This document shows positions 1-6,893 of a stretch of DNA of 8,528 nt, in pieces; positions within the stretch are counted from its first letter, which is position 1; each line of letters begins with the position of its first letter. The DNA is from Planctomycetota bacterium (GTDB lineage: Bacteria > Planctomycetota > PUPC01 > JACPCR01), in assembly GCA_030740295.1 (NCBI GenBank), contig JASLXP010000003.1, forward strand, positions 1 to 8,528. The letters run 5' to 3'. Made by a program: the position numbers and the translations under genes. Below the pieces are notes generated by a model that was given only the letters and a program-made list of their open reading frames with translations, was not told the DNA's origin and did no database searches.

Positions 1-815
1 ATCAGAGATAGCAGATGCCGACTACTCGACAACACGTCATCGAGATATTCTTGTTGTTTCTCGGTCAAATCGCCCGCCGATTTATTCACGACCAAATCGG
101 TGAAGCCGATTATGTGATTCAGCGGCGTTCTGAATTCGTGGCTCATATTCGCAAGAAAATCGCTCTTCGCCAAATTTGCGGTCTCGGCGGCGTGCTTCGC
201 GACTCCCAGCACACGATTTGCTTTTAGTTGCGCTGTTATATCTCGACCCGCACCACTCACATATGAATCCATACCGGCTCGACTAATCACGATGTTTCGA
301 TATTCTACATAGAAGTCTGCTCCGTCCTTGGCTCGAAACACAGTAACACCCTCAAGGTGCCCGCGTTCGATTATTCGCCGCAAGTACTCTTCGCGAAAAC
401 GCGAATGAAATAGGGGAGCGACGAATTCGGCTACGGAGCGGTCTATCATCTCATCACGCGCATAGCCAAGTAGCTTGAGAACCGCCGGATTCACATCGAG
501 GAATTGACCATTTAAATCGTGGACCATTATGAGATCGCTGGTGCCGTCGAATAAATCACGATAGCGCTTATCCGAAATCCTCGACTCCTCCTGCGCCCTC
601 TCACGTTCACGACCCTCGACTCGCAATTCTTCATTGGCCAGCACCAGTTCCGAGGTTCGCTGTTCTACTTTTTCCTCGAGAGATTGGTAAGCTTCCTCGA
701 GTAAGGTTCTTCCCTGTCCCTCGATTTCCCGTGCCTGATTGAGAATATAGACTATTAGTGATGTGACGATCAGCGAAACGACGAATCCCGTCGCGAGATA
801 GTCGATAGAAACCTT
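1..815 (-). CDS. PAS-domain sensor histidine kinase, partial at both ends
   Basis: Membrane-bound two-component sensor kinase; it would autophosphorylate on a His and pass phosphate to a response regulator not in the window. Reading the minus strand from about 815: a hydrophobic segment (YLATGFVVSLIVTSLIVYIL, about 795-736), a charged coiled-coil linker with EEKVEQRTSEL (about 735-570), a PAS domain starting at YRDLFDGTSDLIMVHD (about 563-230) that includes VNPAVLKLLGY, then the HisKA H-box MSHEFRTPLNHIIGF with the phospho-acceptor His codon at 138-140. The window edge cuts it inside the dimerisation helix, so the ATPase domain is not seen. No ATG, GTG or TTG lies in frame between the upstream stop (876-878) and the coding signal, so the N-terminus is missing or starts at a non-standard codon. 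The frame is otherwise clean. Domain identity is certain; the 5' end is not. Confidence 0.9.
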
Positions 816-820
816 GCCGG
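780..820. other. Start-less head-to-head gene junction
   Basis: Two divergent coding frames meet here without an intergenic region. The minus-strand histidine kinase needs its frame at least up to about 795 to complete its membrane helix, and the plus-strand TPR signal is recognisable from about 816 (AGQYQTALTTLLDS). Neither frame has ATG, GTG or TTG between its last upstream stop (876-878 for the minus frame, 756-761 for the plus frame) and its clear coding region. This looks like a breakpoint that removed both N-termini, whether by natural inversion or deletion or by an assembly chimera. The exact position is inferred from where the protein-like sequence begins. Confidence 0.5.
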
Positions 821-3269
821 TCAGTATCAGACCGCACTCACGACCCTCCTCGACTCCATACAGCTTGGCGAAGAACTAGGCAATGAAACCGGTATCGCCA
901 AACAGTATCGGCTCATCGGGGCCATTTACTACAGACGACTAAGTGACAACGAGAACGCTGAAGAGTTCTATGCGAGCGCCCTGGAGATATTTAACCGGAA
1001 ATACCAGGAATCAAATGCCGAGAAGGATCTGAAACAGGTCACTCGGTTGACACTCGATCTCGGCCTCCTGCATGAGCGTCGTGCCGATTTCCCCAAAGCT
1101 CTTGCCACGTACGATGAAGCGCTGGAAAGGGCGAAAGCCGCGAAAGATCTTGTTCTGCAATCAGAGGCTGTGACGAATAAGGCAAATACTCACTGGTTTC
1201 AGGGAAATTACCAGAACGCATTCCTGCTCCAGCGTGAGGCCCTCGAGCTTGCTCGAACGGCCAAGAGTAAATTTCGCGAAGAAGTCATCCTTAACACACT
1301 CGGTCTTATCTACTGGACTCTGAATGATTACGAACGCGCTCTGGAAAATCTTGAATCTGCCTTGAAGATCTGTGAGGCCATCTCAGGCAACAACGGCAAG
1401 ATTGAGATTGCCTCCACGCACAACAATATCGGCCTCATTTACCGCGCGCAGCAGGACTACAAGAATGCGCTGGTTCATTTCAACAAAGCACTGAAAATTG
1501 ACATCGAACTGAAGACCGAATGGGGCATCGCCTATGACGAGCGAAATATAGGTATGACCTTTATCCGAATGGGCAAGTTCGAAGAGGCCCTGCAGTCCCT
1601 GCAGAGCGCGGCCCGGAGATGTCGAAAGATAGGCGACACTACTAATCTGGTAAAGTCCCTTTACAGCCTAGGAAACGCATATCACAAACTGGGCAACGAC
1701 AAAAAGTCGACATCCAGCTATTCGGAAGCGTTAAAGGTCTCGACCAGAGCTAATATCCAGGAAATAGTCTGGCGTGCAGAGCAGGGACTTGGAAAAGTGG
1801 CTCTCGCTAAAGGGGACAGGCCCCGGGCATTCAAACATTTCAAGTCAGCGATCGAACTGGTGGAAAGGATGCGAGCTGCCATCAAGATCGAGGAATTCAA
1901 GAATGGTTTTGTCACTAATAAACTCGATCTCTATGAGGATATGATCCTCCTCCTGCTCGACGAAAAACGAAATGCCGAGGCATTCAGTTATTCGGAGCGC
2001 TCCCGTTCTCGTAACTTCATCGACCTCCTGGAAAACAGACAACTGGACCTCGGCAACCCCGCAGCGAACGAAATGCGTAGAAAACAGGCCGTGCTCAGGC
2101 GAGAACTGGATGCCCTCGCAAAGAAAGCCAGCAAGGCCGAAGGCAAGGAAAGGGCCGACGCTGCTGAAAAACTGCGAATCAGGCAAAGAGCCTACGAAGA
2201 TCTTCTGATCGATATCAAGCTCAAGAATCCTGAATTATCCTCTTTTATTTCCGTCCAGCCTCTATCTGTTCAGAACGTTCAGGCTTTGCTTGAGCCGGGC
2301 GTTGTTCTGCTTGAATACATGGTCGCAAAGGAAGAGGTAATTGTATGGATCGTCAGCCGGAACTCTCTCGAGGTAGCACGCACTCCTGTTAAACAGACTG
2401 ACCTCCGCCAGAAAATCCAGAAGCATCGGAAGCTGATGCAGGCGGTCAAGGATTTCAAGGACGAATCGGCAGAGCTTTACGACATCCTGTTTCGACCGGT
2501 CGTTGAGCGCGTCAAGGATACGGCTCGGATCGGAATTGTCCCACACGACTACTTGCATTACCTGAGCTTTGCCTGCCTTTACGATGGGGAAAACTATTTA
2601 GTCGACAGTTCGCCTCTCTTTTATGTCCCCAGTGCGAGCGTGCTCAGTTATTCATTCAAAAGAAGGCAGCGGAAAAAGAACACAAAGGTGCTTGCGATTG
2701 GAAACCCGGACCTGCGGAACGAGGCCCTGGAATTGCCCTTTGCCGAACGAGAGGTCGATAGCATTAAGTGGCCGTTCCCGCAGGTGGACATTCTGAAGCG
2801 CGACTCAGCGACCGAGCAGGCCCTGGTCAAATCCAGTGCTGAATACGGTATTATTCACATAGCCAGCCACGGCGAGTTTGATTCCGTGAATCCACTCTTT
2901 TCGCGAATTCTGCTTGCGAAAGATCGTGAGGAAGACGGCAACCTTGAAGTCGAGGAAATCTTTCGGCTGACGCTGAATGCCGACCTGGTCGTCTTGAGCG
3001 CCTGCCAGAGCGGATTAGGCAAACTGCAGAAAGGTGACGAAATGATCGGTCTCAGCAGGGCCTTTACTTACGCTGGAACACATTCGTTGCTGTCCACCCT
3101 CTGGCGTGTCAGCGATGTTACTACTGCCATTCTAGTCAAGCATTTCTATCGTAATTATTCCGTTGAAGACAAGGCCGCCAGCCTGCGCAAAGCGCAATTG
3201 CTGGTGAAACGCTACTACCCGCATCCCTCTTACTGGGCCGGATTCGTTCTGTCCGGTGATTACAAGTGA
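816..3269 (+). CDS. TPR-repeat CHAT-domain caspase-like protein, 5' end missing
   Basis: CHAT domains are caspase-family cysteine protease folds; TPR-CHAT proteins probably sense partners through the repeats and cleave targets in stress, death or defence signalling. The first usable start is TTG at 1047, but TPR-like sequence continues in frame upstream to about 816, so the true start is lost at the junction. Counting residues from 1047: TPR units fill about 1-275 (LGLIYWTLNDYERALENLESAL and similar), then a helical linker with SYSERSRSRNFIDLL, a charged coiled coil near 340-395, and the CHAT domain at about 410-739. The presumed catalytic pair is intact: His608 in HIASHGEF and Cys653 in LSACQSGLG. 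The end, YWAGFVLSGDYK, is typical of the family. The stop overlaps the next gene by 4 nt (GTGA), implying co-translation. The substrate is unknown. Confidence 0.92.
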   Translation, partial: AGQYQTALTTLLDSIQLGEELGNETGIAKQYRLIGAIYYRRLSDNENAEEFYASALEIFNRKYQESNAEKDLKQVTRLTLDLGLLHERRADFPKALATYDEALERAKAAKDLVLQSEAVTNKANTHWFQGNYQNAFLLQREALELARTAKSKFREEVILNTLGLIYWTLNDYERALENLESALKICEAISGNNGKIEIASTHNNIGLIYRAQQDYKNALVHFNKALKIDIELKTEWGIAYDERNIGMTFIRMGKFEEALQSLQSAARRCRKIGDTTNLVKSLYSLGNAYHKLGNDKKSTSSYSEALKVSTRANIQEIVWRAEQGLGKVALAKGDRPRAFKHFKSAIELVERMRAAIKIEEFKNGFVTNKLDLYEDMILLLLDEKRNAEAFSYSERSRSRNFIDLLENRQLDLGNPAANEMRRKQAVLRRELDALAKKASKAEGKERADAAEKLRIRQRAYEDLLIDIKLKNPELSSFISVQPLSVQNVQALLEPGVVLLEYMVAKEEVIVWIVSRNSLEVARTPVKQTDLRQKIQKHRKLMQAVKDFKDESAELYDILFRPVVERVKDTARIGIVPHDYLHYLSFACLYDGENYLVDSSPLFYVPSASVLSYSFKRRQRKKNTKVLAIGNPDLRNEALELPFAEREVDSIKWPFPQVDILKRDSATEQALVKSSAEYGIIHIASHGEFDSVNPLFSRILLAKDREEDGNLEVEEIFRLTLNADLVVLSACQSGLGKLQKGDEMIGLSRAFTYAGTHSLLSTLWRVSDVTTAILVKHFYRNYSVEDKAASLRKAQLLVKRYYPHPSYWAGFVLSGDYK

Positions 3270-4045
3270 TTTACGTTGGCACCTCTGGTTACAGCTACAA
3301 GGACTGGGTAGGCCCCGTCTACCCTGAGGGAACGAAGACCTCGGATATGCTTGAAGTGTACGCCGAGCGCTTCGATACGGTAGAGCTCAATTTCACTTAT
3401 TACGGCATGCCGACCAGGCAGGGAATGCAGGGGATGGCGGATAAAACGCCGGAGGGTTTTCAATTCTTCGTGAAGGCGAATAAGGCGACGACGCATGAAT
3501 ACGATCGTGGCGGTTCTGTTCCATTTCTGAAAGCGCTCACTCCGTTGCAGGAGACTAACAAACTTGCCGGTGTTCTATGCCAGTTTCCTAATTCCTTTAA
3601 GAATAATGAGCGATCGAGGCGTTACCTTTCTGAAGTCAAAGACGATTTTGATGGACACAATGTCGTTATCGAGTTCCGGGATCGGAGCTGGGAGAACGAT
3701 GCCGTCTATGGCTTCCTTGAACGCCTTAACCTTGGATACTGCGCGGTCGATGAACCAGCCTTGCCAGGACTCGTTCGAGCTGTTCCGCGTGTGACGTCAT
3801 CGTCGGGCTATATTCGTTTTCACAGCCGTGATGCTGATAAGTGGTACGGCGGCGATGGCAAGGAACGTTACAACTACAATTATTCTGAGGAAGAACTCAA
3901 AGAGTGGCTCCCGCGAACGCAGGAGATGGATGCAGACCCGAAATCCGAGAATCTGTTTGTATTCTTTAATAATTGCCATGCCGGGCATGCCGCGGTGAAT
4001 GCGCTTCAGTTTCAGGAGATGTTGAGGGAATTGGGACTGATATAG
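3266..4045 (+). CDS. DUF72 family protein (YecE-like, TIM-barrel)
   Basis: Full-length DUF72 protein of 259 residues, a normal size for this widespread family, whose members adopt a TIM-barrel-like fold and have no firmly established biochemical role. Family marks seen: the N-terminal YVGTSGYSYKDWVGPVYP, then VELNFTYYGMP, FFVKANKATTHE, the VIEFRDRSW strand in the middle, YIRFHSRD, and the C-terminal VFFNNCHAGHAAVNALQF. The start is GTG at 3266, overlapping the CHAT gene stop as GTGA. No Shine-Dalgarno is visible there, so translational coupling to the upstream gene is the likely route of initiation. No signal peptide or membrane segment is evident, so it is probably cytoplasmic. Being coupled to a CHAT gene is unusual, but does not by itself assign a function. 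Confidence 0.93.
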   Translation: MIYVGTSGYSYKDWVGPVYPEGTKTSDMLEVYAERFDTVELNFTYYGMPTRQGMQGMADKTPEGFQFFVKANKATTHEYDRGGSVPFLKALTPLQETNKLAGVLCQFPNSFKNNERSRRYLSEVKDDFDGHNVVIEFRDRSWENDAVYGFLERLNLGYCAVDEPALPGLVRAVPRVTSSSGYIRFHSRDADKWYGGDGKERYNYNYSEEELKEWLPRTQEMDADPKSENLFVFFNNCHAGHAAVNALQFQEMLRELGLI

Positions 4046-4104
4046 GCCGTAGAGGATTCGGACAGACGGGGAATGGAAACCAGATCATCAAGGCGCCGAA
4101 TCTG

Positions 4105-4839
4105 ATGCTTCGCAATATCCGACTTCGTATTGAATATGACGGCACTGCCTACAGTGGTTGGCAGTTGCAGCCGGAGGCCCCGACCATTCAAGGGGAACTG
4201 GAGAGGGCGATTGGCGAGGTCGCCGGCGAGGAAGTCAGGATAATTGGCTCAGGACGGACGGATGCGGGCGTTCATGCACTATCGCAGACGGCCAATTTCA
4301 GAACCGGAACAGAGATCGGTATCGAGCGAATCGCTGCTGCAATCAATCATTATCTTCCGACCGATATCGTTGTTCATCAGGCCGAAGAGGTGCCCATCGA
4401 ATTTCACTCTCAATATGCCGCCAGAGCCAAGACCTACCGATATCTGATGTGCACCTCGAAACGGCGTCCCGCGCTGAATCGCCACCGCTGGGCATGGGTG
4501 CGCTACCAGCTTGATTTCGAGAACATGCTGGCTGCTTCCAAAATCCTCAAAGGCACACATGACTTCAAATCGTTCGCAACGGAATCGAAGGACAAGGACA
4601 CCGTCCGCACCGTTTCCAGGCTGGATCTGGTCAAAGATGAGGATCTCATCTCACTGGAAATCACCGCCAACGGTTTCCTCTACAACATGGTTCGATCTGT
4701 TGCGGGTGCGCTGATTGACGTGGGCCGCGGCCACATCAGTGTGGAAGATGTCGCAGAAATGCTGGAGGCGAAAAACCGCGAGAAAGGCGGCCCGGTCGCG
4801 CCCGCGTGCGGATTGTATCTGGTGGGAGTGGAGTATTAG
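4105..4839 (+). CDS. truA: tRNA pseudouridine(38-40) synthase TruA
   Basis: Converts uridines 38-40 of the tRNA anticodon stem-loop to pseudouridine. The 244-residue protein from ATG 4105 opens with the classic LRIEYDGTAYSGWQLQP. The catalytic Asp is Asp53 in GSGRTDAGVHALSQ. Other family marks are FHSQYAARAKTYRYLM, the HDFKSFAT motif and FLYNMVRSVAGALIDVGRG near the C-terminus. The frame stays open upstream to 3973, but those residues overlap the DUF72 gene in another frame and look nothing like TruA, so ATG 4105 is chosen; a weak AAGG lies 11 nt before it. The gene lies 59 bp after the DUF72 stop on the same strand and probably shares its transcript. Length and motifs indicate an intact enzyme. 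Confidence 0.97.
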   Translation: MLRNIRLRIEYDGTAYSGWQLQPEAPTIQGELERAIGEVAGEEVRIIGSGRTDAGVHALSQTANFRTGTEIGIERIAAAINHYLPTDIVVHQAEEVPIEFHSQYAARAKTYRYLMCTSKRRPALNRHRWAWVRYQLDFENMLAASKILKGTHDFKSFATESKDKDTVRTVSRLDLVKDEDLISLEITANGFLYNMVRSVAGALIDVGRGHISVEDVAEMLEAKNREKGGPVAPACGLYLVGVEY

Positions 4840-4873
4840 TCTGCTGAGAGCGATGTTTCAGGGACAGTCTCCA

Positions 4874-5821
4874 TCAACCCGCAGCGCGCTCTACCTCTTC
4901 TAAAACCTCCATCACTTTGAGCCCGGCCTCCGGACCGGAGAGCGGTTCGGCCTCTCCGCGGATGCACTCGCAGAAATGGCTGGTCATGGCAACGTTCCAC
5001 GGTGCCGCGGCCACGACTTCCACCTCCTTCATTTCTGCCCCGACCGTCAGAGTCACCCTTGGCTGAGGAATCCAGTTTGCCAGCAGGACGCCTTTACTGC
5101 CGTAGAGCTCGATCGGGCGAGTGGAGCCGAATGGACCGTGCGACGAGAAGCTTCCTTCGACGATGGAGATGCCCTGTTCATGCTCAAGCACCATCAATCC
5201 GTTGTCATCTCGCATTTCTGGCCTTAGAAAACATCGCCGCCAGGCGTTCACCTTTGTGACCGGGCCGTTGAAGAACATCGCGGTGTAGAGAGGGTGATAA
5301 CCGATGTCGATCAGCGCGCCGGTCTTGCCGATGTGCTCGGCCATTCCCATCCCAAAGTGGGCGCTTCGGGTTCTCAGCCAGAAGATTTCTCCGATGCTCT
5401 CCAGATGCTGGCAGAGCGTCTTTACCAGCGGATCGTAAAGGTAACGGTGATCGATGAGCAGCACGCGCTCGTTGCTCTGGGCCGCCTGCGCCATTTGCTC
5501 GGCCTCATCAAAGCTGCCAGCCATTGGCTTTTCGCAGAGGACGTGTTTACCGGCGTTCATGGCAGCAACCGCAATTGGGGCGTGAGATGAAGTGGGCGTG
5601 CAGATGCTGACACCATGGATGTCCTCTCTGGCGAGGAGCTCTTCGAGGTCTGAATGCAGTTCGGCCTCAGGGCAGAACTCATTCCTCCGGGCCTGGGCCT
5701 GTTCCTGATTGAGGTCGCAGACTGCTTTAATTTCTACGTCGGCAGTTCGGAGGTATGCACTGAAATGGGAGGCCGAGATGCCTCCGCAGCCGATGATGGC
5801 GATATTGAGTTTGTCGGTCAT
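4874..5821 (-). CDS. Gfo/Idh/MocA family NAD(P)-dependent oxidoreductase
   Basis: Cytoplasmic oxidoreductase of 315 residues from the family that oxidises or reduces sugars, inositols and related polyols with NAD(P). The N-terminal Rossmann fold starts at NIAIIGCGGISASH (residues 6-19), with the dinucleotide loop GCGGIS at 11-16. The family EKP motif is present as HVLCEKPMAG with Lys98. The substrate-site signature DIGYHPLYT gives Asp172 and His176, which align with the usual catalytic D-x-x-x-H. The C-terminal half is the expected beta-sheet domain. ATG at 5821 gives the expected family N-terminus; no Shine-Dalgarno is seen. It converges with truA (34 bp apart) and is divergent from the hydrolase. 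The substrate cannot be read from the sequence. Confidence 0.94.
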   Translation of the reverse strand: MTDKLNIAIIGCGGISASHFSAYLRTADVEIKAVCDLNQEQAQARRNEFCPEAELHSDLEELLAREDIHGVSICTPTSSHAPIAVAAMNAGKHVLCEKPMAGSFDEAEQMAQAAQSNERVLLIDHRYLYDPLVKTLCQHLESIGEIFWLRTRSAHFGMGMAEHIGKTGALIDIGYHPLYTAMFFNGPVTKVNAWRRCFLRPEMRDDNGLMVLEHEQGISIVEGSFSSHGPFGSTRPIELYGSKGVLLANWIPQPRVTLTVGAEMKEVEVVAAAPWNVAMTSHFCECIRGEAEPLSGPEAGLKVMEVLEEVERAAG

Positions 5822-5883
5822 TGCGGTTAAAGAGGCGGGAAGAGTTTGAAAGCCAACCCCTTAATTACTTTTCGATTCCCGAT
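5822..5883. promoter_or_regulatory. Divergent intergenic region, likely two promoters
   Basis: A 62-bp gap separates the divergent start codons of the oxidoreductase (5821, minus) and the hydrolase (5884, plus), so promoters for both should lie within or partly inside these genes. An AT-richer core sits near 5858-5875 (CCTTAATTACTTTTCG). A TTGAAA at about 5848 resembles a -35 box, but no convincing -10 follows at the right distance. I see no clear operator palindrome. The regulatory role rests on gene geometry only. Confidence 0.3.
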
Positions 5884-6780
5884 ATGCAAGACACTAGAGT
5901 TGCCGCAGTCAGTATGAATGGGTTCATGGGCGTGCCGGAGCAGGTGCTGGACAGCATCGACGATTGGTGCGGTCAGGCTGCCGAAGAAAAAGCGGACCTG
6001 GTGGTTTTTCCGGAATTGGTGATTCACGGTCACTGCACGCCAAACACATGGGAAGTTGCCGAAGCAGTGCCGGAAGGTGCAAGCGTGAAACAGTTGGAAC
6101 TGCTTGCAGAAAAGCACGGGCTGGTCATTTCCGCTGGACTCAGCGAAAAAGAGCGGGACATCGTCTACAACACCCAGGTGCTGGTCGGGCCTTCAGGCTA
6201 CATTGGCAAGCAGCGCAAGATTCATCTCAGCCGCGACGAGGTTCTGTACTACAAAGGCGGCCGGGATATGAATGTCTTCAACATCGGCAAGTGCAAGGTC
6301 GGCACGTCCATCTGCTATGACAACCAGTTCCCTGAAGTCTGTCGGATACTGGCTCTGTGTGGCGCGGATGTTCTCCTGATGCCGCACGCGGCTCGCGAAA
6401 GCATGTGGGACGATACTCCGGAATCGGAAGCTGCGGCACGCCGTCAGGTGTTCGAATACTTTCGGCACACCTATCCCATGCGCGCGAGAGAGAATGCCTG
6501 TTTCTGCGTTTACGCCGATCAGGCGGGTAGAGCGGGGATTGTGGACATCTATCCCCCCGACCATCCGAACCAGCCGCATCATCCGGGGGGAGCGATGATC
6601 TTCGGGCCGGATGGCGATCTGCTGAAAGCAACGCAGACGAAGCAGATTAAGGATGAGATGATTGTTCACGTGCTCGAGGCCAAAGAGTTGGCCAGGCAGC
6701 GCAGTCATCCGAATTACACGCTTCGTACGCGAAGGCCGGAGCTTTTTGGCGAGCTGGTGCGGGAGCAGACATCGAGCTGA
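5884..6780 (+). CDS. Carbon-nitrogen hydrolase (nitrilase superfamily)
   Basis: A 298-residue cytoplasmic hydrolase of the nitrilase/amidase superfamily, which cleaves C-N bonds of amides, carbamoyl amines or nitriles through a Glu-Lys-Cys triad. All three residues are visible, numbered from ATG 5884: Glu44 in VVFPELVIHG, Lys112 in KQRKIHLS and Cys144 in GTSICYDNQFPE. The ICYD context resembles amidases and N-carbamoyl hydrolases more than true nitrilases, but the substrate stays open. The frame is open back to a TTG at 5821, which shares its first base with the divergent gene's start; the 21 extra residues do not look like the family, while MQDTRVAAVSM is a normal first strand, so ATG 5884 is preferred. 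No Shine-Dalgarno is seen for either. The divergent pairing with an oxidoreductase suggests, but does not prove, a shared catabolic role. Confidence 0.93.
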   Translation: MQDTRVAAVSMNGFMGVPEQVLDSIDDWCGQAAEEKADLVVFPELVIHGHCTPNTWEVAEAVPEGASVKQLELLAEKHGLVISAGLSEKERDIVYNTQVLVGPSGYIGKQRKIHLSRDEVLYYKGGRDMNVFNIGKCKVGTSICYDNQFPEVCRILALCGADVLLMPHAARESMWDDTPESEAAARRQVFEYFRHTYPMRARENACFCVYADQAGRAGIVDIYPPDHPNQPHHPGGAMIFGPDGDLLKATQTKQIKDEMIVHVLEAKELARQRSHPNYTLRTRRPELFGELVREQTSS

Positions 6781-6782
6781 GA

Positions 6783-6812
6783 GGAGTAGTGCGGGCACTC
6801 CGTGACCGCTTA
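6783..6812 (+). repeat. 30-nt direct repeat, copy 1
   Basis: First of two 30-nt repeats that differ at one base (CCGTGACC here, CCGTGGCC in copy 2). It starts 2 nt after the hydrolase stop. Within it, AGTG-CGGG-CACT can form a 4-bp stem with a tetraloop. It lies outside any credible gene and is probably part of a dispersed non-coding element. Confidence 0.8.
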
Positions 6813-6817
6813 AACCA

Positions 6818-6838
6818 TCTTGTCGCTGAGCGACAAGA
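6818..6838. repeat. Perfect 9-bp stem-loop between the direct repeats, possible bidirectional terminator
   Basis: TCTTGTCGC, loop TGA, GCGACAAGA: a perfect 9-bp inverted repeat with a 3-nt loop. It can be nested in a longer imperfect hairpin, because ACTCCGTG at 6797-6804 pairs with CACGGGAGT at 6840-6848 with one bulged G. It sits between two convergent genes, so it could end transcription in both directions. No T-run follows on either strand, so it is not a standard intrinsic terminator. A REP- or MITE-like extragenic palindrome is an equally good reading. Confidence 0.6.
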
Positions 6839-6843
6839 CCACG

Positions 6844-6873
6844 GGAGTAGTGCGGGCACTCCGTGGCCGCTTA
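6844..6873 (+). repeat. 30-nt direct repeat, copy 2
   Basis: Second copy of the 30-nt repeat, starting 61 nt after copy 1 and differing at one base. It ends 20 nt before the stop codon of the methyltransferase. The 31-nt interval between copies contains the stem-loop, so copy, hairpin and copy form one composite element that fills most of the convergent gap. Confidence 0.8.
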
Positions 6874-6893
6874 CAGAGGCGGAAACATCTACC

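Noticed and set aside
1047..1049. TTG at 1047 as the true start of the TPR-CHAT gene
   Set aside because: In-frame TPR-like sequence continues upstream to about 816, and no Shine-Dalgarno precedes the TTG.
1845..2186. A 113-codon minus-strand reading frame within the CHAT gene
   Set aside because: It is a shadow of the plus-strand helical linker and has no independent features.
3973..4104. An N-terminal extension of TruA back to 3973
   Set aside because: It overlaps the DUF72 gene in another frame and the extra residues do not resemble TruA; ATG 4105 gives the standard N-terminus and length.
4840..4873. An intrinsic terminator between truA and the oxidoreductase
   Set aside because: Only a 4-bp CTGA/TCAG pairing is possible and there is no T-run.
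5821..5883. TTG 5821 as the start of the hydrolase
   Set aside because: It would begin on the divergent gene's start codon and add 21 residues unlike the family; ATG 5884 begins the expected first strand.
6193..6798. A 201-codon minus-strand reading frame
   Set aside because: It is antisense to the hydrolase, whose triad and motifs are all on the plus strand; the peptide has no recognisable domain.
6783..6873. A minimal CRISPR array (30-nt repeat, 31-nt spacer, 30-nt repeat)
   Set aside because: Spacing fits, but there are only two copies, the interval is itself a perfect palindrome that pairs with the flanks, and no cas gene is nearby.
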